Positions 44,000 to 52,197 of a DNA stretch of 64,000 bases are shown piece after piece. Numbering within the stretch: position 1 is the first letter of the stretch; every line of letters begins with the position of its first letter. Origin of the DNA: an uncultured Oscillibacter sp. (GTDB lineage: Bacteria > Bacillota > Clostridia > Oscillospirales > Oscillospiraceae); the NCBI GenBank assembly GCA_910587705.1, contig CAJUMX010000014.1:29531-93530 (forward strand), written 5' to 3'. The translations under genes were made by a program, and so were the position numbers. A model generated the notes under the pieces. The model saw only the letters and a program-made list of their open reading frames with translations, searched no databases and was not told where the DNA came from.

Positions 44000-44776
44000 A
44001 TGCGTATCATCATCGCTCCGGCCAAGAAAATGGTGGTGGATACGGACAGCTTCGCCGTAGACAGTTTGCCTCTGTTTTTGGAGCAGGCGGAACGGCTGAA
44101 AGCTACCCTGCAAGCGATGTCCTCCAAGGATTTACAGGGTCTTTGGAAGTGCAACGACTCCATCACCAAGCTGAATATAGAGCGACTGGCACACATGGAA
44201 CTCCGCTGTAACCTCACCCCGGCAGTCATCGCCTATGAGGGCATCCAGTACCGCTACATGGCTCCCAGCGTGATGGAGGCGGCCCATCTGGACTACCTTC
44301 GGGAGCATCTGCGCATCCTCTCCGGTTTTTATGGCCTGCTGCGGCCCTTTGACGGCGTGACCCCTTACCGGCTGGAGATGCAGGCTAGACTGTCGGTAGA
44401 TGGTTGCCGGGACCTGTATCAGTTCTGGGGCGACCGTCTGGCCCGGCAGTTGGCCGCGGAGACGGATTTTGTACTGAATCTGGCCTCCAAGGAGTACAGC
44501 CGGGCGGTGGAGCCCCACCTGCCCAAATTCGTCCAATTTGTCACCTGCATCTTCGGAGAGTTGAAAAATGGAAAGGTCATCGAAAAGGGCACCCTGTGCA
44601 AAATGGCACGGGGGCAGATGGTGCGCTGGCTGGCGGAGAACCATATCACAGGCCAGGCGGGTATCCGAGCCTTTGACCAGTTGGGCTTTTGTTTCCAGGC
44701 GGAATTGTCTACAGAAAACCACGTTGTATTTCTAAAACAACCAGAAACTCGAACGGAACAGGAACGCAGTAAATAA
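44000..44776 (+). CDS. yaaA: YaaA-family peroxide stress protein
   Basis: YaaA (DUF328) lowers free iron and protects DNA and proteins during H2O2 stress in E. coli, and it binds DNA. The 258-residue protein starts MRIIIAPAKKM, contains YRYMAPSVMEAAHLDYLREHLRIL-type text around residue 80 and FYGLLRPFDGVTPYRLEMQA near 110, and NLASKEYSRAVEPH near 155, all conserved in the family. GGAGG precedes the ATG. Together with peptide deformylase it forms a small cassette. Confidence 0.92.
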   Translation: MRIIIAPAKKMVVDTDSFAVDSLPLFLEQAERLKATLQAMSSKDLQGLWKCNDSITKLNIERLAHMELRCNLTPAVIAYEGIQYRYMAPSVMEAAHLDYLREHLRILSGFYGLLRPFDGVTPYRLEMQARLSVDGCRDLYQFWGDRLARQLAAETDFVLNLASKEYSRAVEPHLPKFVQFVTCIFGELKNGKVIEKGTLCKMARGQMVRWLAENHITGQAGIRAFDQLGFCFQAELSTENHVVFLKQPETRTEQERSK

Positions 44777-44787
44777 GAAAACAAATC

Positions 44788-45344
44788 TTGATTATCCTGG
44801 GCAGAGGCCCTCCTAGAGGGAACACTGCCCAGCTTTTAGAAGCGTTCTTCCGAGGAGCGGAGACCGCAGGTCACAGCGTGGAAACCCGCCCTCCGATCAA
44901 GAGTGAGCGTAAGGATTGTCTTGACCGCAACGCCTGCCGCTATGCAACCCCCCACGTCCAGTGAGATGCCTTCAACAGCCTAGTGACGACAATTCAGGCG
45001 GCAAACTGCATGGTCTTTGGCCTTACCGTTGTATTTCTGGACGCTCTCGTCCCGAGTGAAGGCATTTTATTGAGCGATTTTACCGCATCTCTGAGGAGAA
45101 TCCCACTCCTACGCTGCGCCGCCAAGAAAAGTGTCCTGTGAAGGATCGCGCTCTGCTGATGACCGCGGCGGATGATTTTTTCTGGGCCTTCCAGCAGGCG
45201 GGGTCTTACTATAAGTTTGCCCTGGTGAATTCCATCGGCTTTCATGGCCAAGGGATGCCGCTGGCGGGCAGCCGCGGGGACACCAATGGCCCACCCCAAA
45301 TTGGCAAAACCAACTACCTGGAACGGGTTCTCACTTTTGGGTAG
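44788..45344 (+). pseudogene. Broken NAD(P)H-dependent flavin oxidoreductase gene
   Basis: Two blocks of a flavodoxin-fold reductase survive. The 5' part reads LIILGRGPPRGNTAQLLEAF, the FMN phosphate loop, and ends at a TGA near 44962. The 3' part, in another frame, contains LMTAADDFFWAFQQAGSYY and GDTNGPPQIGKTNYLERVL, the usual C-terminal region. Frameshift, stop and loss of the middle show it is dead. Confidence 0.75.
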
Positions 45345-46097
45345 GCGCTGTAGCCTTCGAAGGAACTGGCCTAATGATTGGGATGCGGTTCTGTAACGCT
45401 TTCGCTTCTCCCTAACGGGTGACCATAAAAATCCCCAGATACTGAGTTTTGCAGTCAGCGGGGCCTCCAGATTTATCGGAACGCGGTGCTCCCACGACGT
45501 AGTCGGCATGGGCCTTCTCTGATTGGAGCGCTAGAGCGGAATGGTGATGCGCCCTGTATAATTCCTCCTTTTTCTCGCAAGAATACTCCCGGTTTTTGCA
45601 TTTGCATGGTTGGTAAGCCACTTCTCCTTTATGGACGGCGCTTTTGGGGAGTGTTCTCTTTTGATGAAAAAGATTCTTCCATCATTAGTGACTGCTGACA
45701 AAATTAGTATTTGCAAGGGTTTCAATATGGCGCTTTATCAATGTTCCCCCAAGATATTTTACACAAAAGTCTTCCATCGAGTTCGCCAAAGACCGTGAAT
45801 GGATAAACAAAACATCTTGTGATATTGTCTCCGGTGCTCTCCCGCAAATCAAGTAAAAGGAGTTGAGCCCATGTCCATTTATTACCCCATCGATGAAACT
45901 GCCGCCCGCCGGTCCAAGGAAATGAGCGACTTACTATTTTAAACTTGAAAAGTGTGTATTGAAAAAAGAGAAACCAGCGGATATAATGAGAAGGGTCAGC
46001 TGCTATAGTATAGAGGGAGAGCCCTTTTGCGGCTGTAAATAAAGAGACACGGTGTTGTTTGAGACGACGCCAAAAGTTGACGAGGAGGTACGGTTTG
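45345..46097. other. Relic-rich gap before the DHH gene
   Basis: No intact gene. A minus-strand fragment near 45620-45725 (VTNDGRIFFIKREHS) vaguely recalls a Nudix start but is not supported. At 45871-45942 the plus strand encodes MSIYYPIDETAARRSKEM before a stop, which resembles the N-terminus of a protein common in gut conjugative elements. The ribosome site GAGGAGGT of the next gene is at the right edge. Confidence 0.45.
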
Positions 46098-47639
46098 ATG
46101 ACATTAGAGGATTTACTGCGCTATAAAGATATTGTAATCCAATGCCATGACGACCCGGACGCAGACGCTATCGCCAGCGGCTACGCGTTGCTGAAATATC
46201 TGGAGAGCAAGGGGAAGTCCCCCCGACTGGTATACAGCGGCGGGCGGAAAGTCACGAAAAACAATCTGCTGTTGATGATTGAGAAGCTAAGCATCCCCCT
46301 GGAATATGTGCGGAGGACAGACGACGAGGCGGAGCTTTTGATTACGGTGGACTGCCGGGCCGGACAGCGCAACGTTTCCGTACTGCCTCACCAAACTCTC
46401 GCGGTTATTGACCACCACGAGCTTGACATGGGAGAGGTCCTGCCGGAACTGCGGGAGGTGCGGACGGATTGCAGCGCCTGCGTCACTGTAATATGGATCA
46501 TGCTGAAAAAGGCCGGCTTCCCCATTGAGGACCGCCTGCTGTCCACCGCGTTGTATTACGGCCTGTACATGGATACCCAGAAGTTCAAGGGTACCGAGAA
46601 GCTGGACCGGGAAATGCTAGACGCCCTGCGGTTCGATTGGGATATCGTTCTCCTGCTCCAGAGCGCGGACCTGGCCCTGGATGATTTCCGGACCGCAGGC
46701 AGCGCTTTTATGAATCTGCGCTACCATCCGGACTATCATTTTGCCCTGGCCCCGGTGAACACCTCCGAGCCGTACATGCTGGGCATCGTCAGCGATATGA
46801 TGATGGATGTACACGAGCTGTCCGTATGCGTCGCCTATTGCCTGCTGGAAAGAGAACGGTGCGTCAAGGTTTCCGTGCGCTGCTGTAGGCGCAGAGACCG
46901 GGCGGATGAGCTGGTGCACTGGCTTGTCCGGGACATGGGGGACGACGGCGGCGGCGACCGGACCAAGGCCGCGGGACGGCTGCCTCTGGCGCTGCTGGAA
47001 AAGAACTGCCCGGACGGCAATCTGCTCTATACCGCCGGAGAGCTGATTTTCCAGCGGCTGACCGATTATTTCCGCACTCCCCTCAGGCGTCTTGCCCCCA
47101 GGGCGGAGAAGTATGAGCCCGCGCGGGCGGTGGAGTTCTGCAAAGAGAAGGCGGAGCTTTACCACAAGAAAAAGTCCCCTGCGGGCTATGCACGGACCAT
47201 GGACCTGTTCCCGGAGGGGACGGAGATTCTTCTCCGCACGCCGGAGGGAGACATCATCAAGAAAGTCACCCCCGAGCTTTACATTCTGATCGACGCGGAG
47301 CACGAGGTCTCCCACATCACAGAAGAGGACCTGCGGAGGGATTACGAGCTGACGGACGAGGAATTCCCCATGGATGGAGAGTGGCTGTGGCAGCCGAAGG
47401 CGTACCACGCCGGCAAAAAAGAGGCGATGCTGCTGGCTCCCTGCGCCAAAAAGTGCATTGCCAAGGATTCCCCTCGAATCTGGGCCGCTCAGCTGAACTG
47501 CCGGCTGGAGGTCCTTGTGTGGGGAGACTGGCGTTTGGGCGAAATTGGGGACTGGCTGGTCTGCCAGGAGAATGACCATCAGAATGCGTACATCATCCCG
47601 AAGTCGGCCTTTGAGCAGTCCTACGAGCGGGTGGAATGA
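46098..47639 (+). CDS. DHH-family phosphoesterase with extra C-terminal domain
   Basis: Mn-dependent phosphoesterase of the DHH superfamily (oligoribonuclease, c-di-AMP or pyrophosphate type). Motifs: CHDDPDADAIASG near residue 17, ITVDCRAGQ near 90 and the DHHELD box near 111; a DHHA1-like part follows (near 230-340). The ~130 C-terminal residues (about 380-513), with EWLWQPKAYHAGKKEAM and GDWLVCQENDHQNAYIIP, are not part of standard DHH enzymes and resemble PGDYG-type small-molecule-binding domains. ATG 46098 follows GAGGAGGT. It stands alone between decayed elements, and its GC-rich codon use differs from them. Substrate unknown. Confidence 0.85.
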   Translation: MTLEDLLRYKDIVIQCHDDPDADAIASGYALLKYLESKGKSPRLVYSGGRKVTKNNLLLMIEKLSIPLEYVRRTDDEAELLITVDCRAGQRNVSVLPHQTLAVIDHHELDMGEVLPELREVRTDCSACVTVIWIMLKKAGFPIEDRLLSTALYYGLYMDTQKFKGTEKLDREMLDALRFDWDIVLLLQSADLALDDFRTAGSAFMNLRYHPDYHFALAPVNTSEPYMLGIVSDMMMDVHELSVCVAYCLLERERCVKVSVRCCRRRDRADELVHWLVRDMGDDGGGDRTKAAGRLPLALLEKNCPDGNLLYTAGELIFQRLTDYFRTPLRRLAPRAEKYEPARAVEFCKEKAELYHKKKSPAGYARTMDLFPEGTEILLRTPEGDIIKKVTPELYILIDAEHEVSHITEEDLRRDYELTDEEFPMDGEWLWQPKAYHAGKKEAMLLAPCAKKCIAKDSPRIWAAQLNCRLEVLVWGDWRLGEIGDWLVCQENDHQNAYIIPKSAFEQSYERVE

Positions 47640-47645
47640 ATCGGC

Positions 47646-47683
47646 AGCAAAGGTCCGTTCTGGTTTTGGAACGGACCTTTGCT
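47646..47683 (+). terminator. Terminator after the DHH gene
   Basis: AGCAAAGGTCCGTTC and its perfect complement form a 15-bp stem, followed by TTTC, 6 bases past the stop. Confidence 0.85.
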
Positions 47684-47813
47684 TTCACCTTAGGTGAGCA
47701 GACCCCGGACCGACGGGGAACACGTCTCTTTCCTACAAATGCCATTAGAGAGCATGGTCTTTGGATCATATTTTCTACTCTAAATATCCGATAAAAAGCA
47801 TGTACGAAATTGG

Positions 47814-47862
47814 GGCGCCGGAATTGCTGACTATCGTCAGTCAACGATCCGGCGCCTTTTTT
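47814..47862 (+). terminator. Second hairpin with T-run downstream of the DHH gene
   Basis: GGCGCCGGA pairs with TCCGGCGCC and an inner CTGAC/GTCAG stem extends it; TTTTTT follows. It may be the terminator of a gene that has since decayed. Confidence 0.7.
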
Positions 47863-47904
47863 AACGTAAAATTGGCATCAAAATATTTTTAACAAAATTA
47901 TTCC

Positions 47905-48090
47905 GTCTGCCGGGCCGAGGAAATGAGCGTCTTTCACGACTACAAGCTGGTAGCGCCACGGAAAGCTATCGGCGATCCGTCGATGAAGCCACACCATTGC
48001 CGAGGTCCAGAAGGCCCGTTTAGCCCCCATGTACCACGATCTCCTGGACGTCTACACCCGAAAGCTTTATGAACATGTATGTTGTAAAGG
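47905..48090 (+). pseudogene. Relic of a conjugative-element gene
   Basis: Across two frames the stretch reads EEMSVFHDYKL, then SATESYRRSVDEA, then APMYHDLLDVYTRKLYEHV. Restoring one base joins these into the N-terminal ~60 residues of the same family seen as a fragment at 45871-45942. No product is expected. Confidence 0.55.
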
Positions 48091-48148
48091 TAGGGCTAGC
48101 ACCTTGCCAAATCTATAGAACTTCAAAGCTAAAACTACACCAAAACCA

Positions 48149-48186
48149 TGCCGGATAAGTTATCACAAACTTGTCCGGCATATTTT
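48149..48186 (+). terminator. Terminator upstream of the TetR gene
   Basis: TGCCGGATAAGTT pairs with AACTTGTCCGGCA (one G-U) around a 6-base loop, followed by TATTTTTAT. It shields the TetR operon from upstream transcription. Confidence 0.8.
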
Positions 48187-48216
48187 TATAAATCTCTGTA
48201 ATATTGCGAACCCATA

Positions 48217-48268
48217 TTGACCGATTCGGTTACTCGTACTATAATGCAGTTAATAACCGATTCGGTTA
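48217..48268 (+). promoter_or_regulatory. Autoregulated promoter with two TetR operators
   Basis: TTGACC (48217-48222) and TATAAT (48240-48245) are 17 bases apart. The palindrome ACCGATTCGGT occurs at 48220-48230, overlapping the -35 box, and again within TAACCGATTCGGTTA at 48254-48268, just after the -10 box. Centres are 36 bases apart. Bound repressor would block the polymerase on both sides. Confidence 0.9.
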
Positions 48269-48287
48269 TCAGAAGGATGTGAGCATA

Positions 48288-48905
48288 TTGGAAAAATTTT
48301 TTTCGCTCAGTGCGCAAAAGCAAGTCCAAGTCATCAACGCCGCCCTGCAATGCTTTGGCAAGCATGGCTATGACAAAGCCTCGATCAATGACATCGCAGT
48401 GGCGGCGCATATCTCAAAGGCGTCTGTATTCCAATACTTCGGCAGTAAAAAGCAACTGTATGGGTATCTGCTTGGCTATGCCGGAAAAATCATCACAGAT
48501 TCTTTCCAGCAAAGCGCGTTCGGAGAGGACTCGGATTTATTTGACAGAGTTTTGGCATCCAGTCTTACGGAGGCTGAAATTTTGAAGAAGAACCCGTATA
48601 TCTCGCAATTCATCACAAACGCATGGGCAGAAACAGCGGCAGAGATCAGTGATACGCTTGTGGCCTTTCGAGAGGAAACGAGCAAGCTCAGAAGTGATCT
48701 GATTCTGAAAAAGAACGATGCCGTGAAATTTAAAAATACTAATGACGCTGAAACGGTGTTTCAAATCCTGATGCTGATGGCGGAGGGCTATGCCGCCCGC
48801 TGCCGCAGCGAAGAAATCACAGAATATGACTTGCTGGTAGAGGAGTTTCAAAAAATGATTGCGGCAATCCGCCGCAACTTTTACAAGGAGGAATACCTGT
48901 TATGA
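48288..48905 (+). CDS. TetR-family transcriptional repressor
   Basis: Ligand-responsive repressor, predicted to control itself and the ABC exporter behind it. The N-terminal helix-turn-helix is clear (AALQCFGKHGYDKASINDIA, then HISKASVFQYFGSKKQLYGY); the rest is a helical ligand domain. TTG 48288 is preferred because AAGGA sits 10 bases upstream; GTG 48279 is only 2 bases from it, and the longer frame from 48204 covers the promoter and operators. The stop overlaps the ATPase ATG (ATGA). Confidence 0.9.
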   Translation: MEKFFSLSAQKQVQVINAALQCFGKHGYDKASINDIAVAAHISKASVFQYFGSKKQLYGYLLGYAGKIITDSFQQSAFGEDSDLFDRVLASSLTEAEILKKNPYISQFITNAWAETAAEISDTLVAFREETSKLRSDLILKKNDAVKFKNTNDAETVFQILMLMAEGYAARCRSEEITEYDLLVEEFQKMIAAIRRNFYKEEYLL

Positions 48906-49789
48906 ACGAGCAAATTATCGCCTTGAATGGGCTGACAAAAAGCTACGGAAAGCATCGGGGCATCAGTGACCTCAGCTTTTCCGTCAACGCCGGGGAGATT
49001 TTCGGCTTTATCGGGCCGAATGGCGCAGGGAAATCTACGACCATCCGTACATTGATGGGACTGATTCGCCCCACCGGAGGGAGCGCCACGATCTTTGGCC
49101 TGGACTGCCAGACACAGGCCAGCGAAATCGCCAGGAACGTGGGCTATCTGCCCAGCGAGGACAGCTACTACGAGAATATAAAAGTCCACCAGCTTTTGCA
49201 GTACACCGCCGATCTCTACGGCATGGATTGCCGGTCAAAGATAAATGACTTGGCGGCGCGGCTTGATCTGGATTTATACCGCAGAATTTCCGACCTGTCC
49301 TTGGGAAATAGAAAAAAAGTCGGCATTGTTTCCGCCCTGATAACCTCCCCCAAGCTGGTCATTATGGACGAACCGACAAGCGGCCTTGACCCGCTGATTC
49401 AACAAGTATTTTATGAAATATTAGCGGAAGAAAACCGCCGGGGAACAACAATCTTTCTGTCCTCCCATGTTCTGAGCGAGGTACAGCGGCTCTGTGACCG
49501 TGTGGCGATTTTGAAGGATGGACAGCTTGTGGGCATCCAGTCTATCAAAGAACTGCGGGAGAGCGGCTATAAAAAGGTTTCCGTTACATCGAAGTCGGCA
49601 ATCCCCAACGGATTCTTTGACCTTGCGGGAATTGCGGATTACAAAGAAAGCGCCGATCAGACCTCCGCCTCTTTTATGTATAACGGCAATATCACTTCCG
49701 TGATGGATAAGCTACACAGCCTTCCCTTGCAGGATGTATTTTTGGAGGAACCTTCGCTGGAAGAAATCTTCCTGCACTACTATGAATAG
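48902..49789 (+). CDS. ABC transporter ATP-binding protein
   Basis: ATPase of an ABC-2 type exporter. The 295-residue protein has Walker A GPNGAGKSTT near residue 40, a Q loop in GYLPSEDSYYEN, signature DLSLGNRKKVGI (LSxGxxxK form), Walker B LVIMDEPTSGLDP and the H-loop SSHVLSE. The C-terminal ~70 residues are the accessory domain seen in drug and bacteriocin exporters. Overlap with the repressor gene and a 14-base gap to the permease show one operon. Confidence 0.94.
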   Translation: MNEQIIALNGLTKSYGKHRGISDLSFSVNAGEIFGFIGPNGAGKSTTIRTLMGLIRPTGGSATIFGLDCQTQASEIARNVGYLPSEDSYYENIKVHQLLQYTADLYGMDCRSKINDLAARLDLDLYRRISDLSLGNRKKVGIVSALITSPKLVIMDEPTSGLDPLIQQVFYEILAEENRRGTTIFLSSHVLSEVQRLCDRVAILKDGQLVGIQSIKELRESGYKKVSVTSKSAIPNGFFDLAGIADYKESADQTSASFMYNGNITSVMDKLHSLPLQDVFLEEPSLEEIFLHYYE

Positions 49790-49803
49790 GAGGCGGGAGC
49801 GAT

Positions 49804-50607
49804 ATGGTTATCTTCAAATACGAAATCAGAAATCATGCAAAGTACATTTTCATCTGGGCAATCGCACTGGCTGCGTGTATTTTCCTGATGATACCAGTCT
49901 ATTACAGTCTGCTCAACGGCGCGGAATCCTCCGCGAATCCGCTCTATGAAACCCTTGGCTCCAGCGACTTTTTCCAGAGCGTCGGTGTTTCCATGGAATA
50001 CCTGACAGCCCCCTTGGGTATCTACTCTTTCCTGACGAGTTTCTTTATGCTGGCCTCCGGGATTTTTGGGATGCACTTTGGAATGTCTATCCATACCAAA
50101 GAGTTTTCGGGGAAAACATCGGAATATCTGTTTACGAAACCACATACCCGCAGGGAAATATTCTGTGCAAAGGCTCTGACAGTGTTGTGTGGCGTTTTGA
50201 CTGTCAGCATATCTTTTATAGGGGCGTCGGCGTTGTCCCTCTGTCTGTTCCAGCCCGGCTTTGACGGATGGGAGTTTTTCCTTGTCGCAAATTCCCTGCT
50301 CCTGCTGACACTGTTTTTCTCCGCGCTGGGGCTGCTGATCGGCGTTATGTTTTCTGGAAATCGCAACCCGCTTTTGACCGCCGGATTAGTCGCTTTTGCG
50401 GCATATTGTACCACCAGCTTTTCACGGATCGTTGGCAGCAAGGCCATCAGCTTTCTGTCTCCCTATTCTTATTTCAGCGCGGCGGAAATTTCGCATACCG
50501 GATTTTATGCGTGGGATTACCTCGTGTGTTGCGTCCTTCTGGCAGCAATATTTCTGATTGCGGCCTACCGCCTGTTCCTGAAAAAAGATGTTCAATTCCG
50601 TTCATAG
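49804..50607 (+). CDS. ABC-2 type permease, first subunit
   Basis: Integral membrane protein of 267 residues with about six hydrophobic helices, beginning after a short cytosolic N-terminus (MVIFKYEIRNHAKYIFIWAI). The GKTSEYLFTKPHTRREIFCAK segment is the coupling helix typical of ABC-2 permeases and is repeated in similar form in the next gene (FTKPVSRNQIVMSK). GGAGGCGGGAGC precedes the ATG. The substrate is unknown; the TetR link suggests a toxic compound. Confidence 0.9.
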   Translation: MVIFKYEIRNHAKYIFIWAIALAACIFLMIPVYYSLLNGAESSANPLYETLGSSDFFQSVGVSMEYLTAPLGIYSFLTSFFMLASGIFGMHFGMSIHTKEFSGKTSEYLFTKPHTRREIFCAKALTVLCGVLTVSISFIGASALSLCLFQPGFDGWEFFLVANSLLLLTLFFSALGLLIGVMFSGNRNPLLTAGLVAFAAYCTTSFSRIVGSKAISFLSPYSYFSAAEISHTGFYAWDYLVCCVLLAAIFLIAAYRLFLKKDVQFRS

Positions 50608-50619
50608 GAGGTGCTGGAA

Positions 50620-51405
50620 ATGAAAGCGTTGATTCAAAATGAACTGCGGCAGTCCAGAAAGCAGTTGTTGATTTGGCTGGGCGTTATGCTGCTGGTGATC
50701 GGTTTCTGCTACTATGAATTTCTGTCGCTAAAGGACAGTTTGAGCGATGTGGCACAGATGTTGGTGGGCTTTCCCAAACTACTCAACATCATGTTTGGAG
50801 TAAAGGGCCGCTTAGACACCGCCCTTGGCTGGTATAGCTGTATCTACTTCTGGACGGCCATCCTCGCCTTTGCCTATGCCCTCAACTTGGGGCTGTCCTG
50901 TGTGGCAAAGGAAATCAAGCGAGGAACCTCTGCGTACTTGTTTACGAAACCTGTGAGCAGAAATCAAATTGTTATGTCAAAAGTGGTTGCGTCTACTGTC
51001 AATCTATTGGTATTCTCCCTATTTTGCGGGGGGTGCAGCTATGTGATGATCGTCCTTCCGGCAGGCGGACTGGAACAGCCGGGGGCGGCATTTACAACAA
51101 CGGCTGGCCTTTTCCTGACACAGCTTATGTTTTTCGCCGCAGGACTTCTGATCGCAAGCCTTGTCAAAAAATACAAAATGGCCGTACAGATTGGAGTGAT
51201 GTTCCTGCTGGCCTCATATATGGTTGCCATCACCGCACAATATGCCGGTTTACCGCTTTGGGACTACTTTTCCCCTTTAAGATATTTCGACGTGTATGAG
51301 GTAACTCTAAGCGGCATCCGTATTCCCTGCCTGATAACGGCAATCGTCCTTATTGTTCTATGTGTCACTGTTGCATCACGGAAATGGCGGTTGCGGGAAG
51401 TTTAA
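50620..51405 (+). CDS. ABC-2 type permease, second subunit
   Basis: 261 residues with about six membrane helices; it is a diverged paralog of the upstream permease and the two likely pair as a heterodimer. ATG 50620 follows AGGAGG with 8-base spacing; a GTG nine bases earlier overlaps that site. It is the last gene of the repressor-ATPase-permease operon. Confidence 0.9.
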   Translation: MKALIQNELRQSRKQLLIWLGVMLLVIGFCYYEFLSLKDSLSDVAQMLVGFPKLLNIMFGVKGRLDTALGWYSCIYFWTAILAFAYALNLGLSCVAKEIKRGTSAYLFTKPVSRNQIVMSKVVASTVNLLVFSLFCGGCSYVMIVLPAGGLEQPGAAFTTTAGLFLTQLMFFAAGLLIASLVKKYKMAVQIGVMFLLASYMVAITAQYAGLPLWDYFSPLRYFDVYEVTLSGIRIPCLITAIVLIVLCVTVASRKWRLREV

Positions 51406-51433
51406 GCAAATAATCAGAAAGGCAGGTTTTTTA

Positions 51434-51813
51434 TGAATCATCCAGAACCACAGCCAGAACATTTTGAATGGCTACTATGTCCCGCCTGTAACAGTAAAAC
51501 CCGGACCCTCTGCTAAGACCGCAATTATTTGCTGTGGCTATAAAGTTACTCACACTGGAGAGCTTGTAATCGATCCTACTGAGGCCAATATTGTATTTTT
51601 CATTTTCCATCGCTTCATGAACGGCGACAGCCTTGGAGAGATTTCCGACACAGTAGCTCGCGAAGATATCGCCTAGCTTACCGGAAGAGCTACATGGAGT
51701 CGTGAAACAATTTCGAAGCTGTTTGCAAATGAGAAATATGTAGGTGATGCCGTTTTAGGGAAGGCTAATGTAACTGAAGGCATCCAAGCTAAGTCGCATG
51801 ACACTTGTAAACA
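51434..51813 (+). pseudogene. Fused relics: KTR zinc-finger start and serine recombinase piece
   Basis: The first ~27 codons (HFEWLLCPACNSKTRTLC, then a stop) resemble the cysteine-rich KTR domain of small element-borne proteins. A second frame then gives GELVIDPTEANIVFFIFHRF and TGRATWSRETISKLFANEKY, the recombinase domain of large serine recombinases, with TAG and TAA stops inside. The catalytic N-terminal domain is absent. Confidence 0.7.
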
Positions 51814-51879
51814 GGTCCTCGCGAGATTCCATCCCCCCGCAAACATCACTCACGCGCTCTATCCCGTACAATAGAAAGA

Positions 51880-52125
51880 GAGGAAAAGGCGCAAAAGTCG
51901 AGCTACCAGCGGATCAATCGGTTAGGGTCTAAGACCATGACTACCATTAGGGAGATTTCACCTCGAAAGAAACGATATGGTGTCATTGGGGGAACTATCA
52001 AGGCCAAATTCAGAAGAATATCCTTTTTGCGCCGCTGTTCCCCATCATACCACTGGGACATCTTCATAAAGCGTTCATCCGCCAGTTTGCCCGATACTTT
52101 GTATTCAGATAACTTTTGTCAAGGG
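51880..52125 (-). pseudogene. Serine recombinase C-terminal relic, opposite strand
   Basis: A short frame reads KLSEYKVSGKLADERFMKMS, which matches the helical region near the C-terminus of DUF4368-type recombinases. It is reversed against the neighbouring recombinase piece, so at least two different insertions decayed here. The plus-strand frame at 51937-52128 is its shadow. Confidence 0.5.
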
Positions 52126-52138
52126 TAAATTTCAAAGT

Positions 52139-52175
52139 ACAAACCACCTGCTCAAATCATGGCAGGTGGTTTGCA
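52139..52175. terminator. Terminator of the SLH surface protein gene
   Basis: AAACCACCTGC and GCAGGTGGTTT form an 11-bp stem about 20 bases past the stop of the minus-strand gene, with T residues on either strand. Confidence 0.75.
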
Positions 52176-52197
52176 TTTCGTATTTTCCAATCAGGTT

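Noticed and set aside
51937..52128. 63-residue plus-strand open frame
   Set aside because: It is opposite a recognisable recombinase fragment and has no ribosome site.
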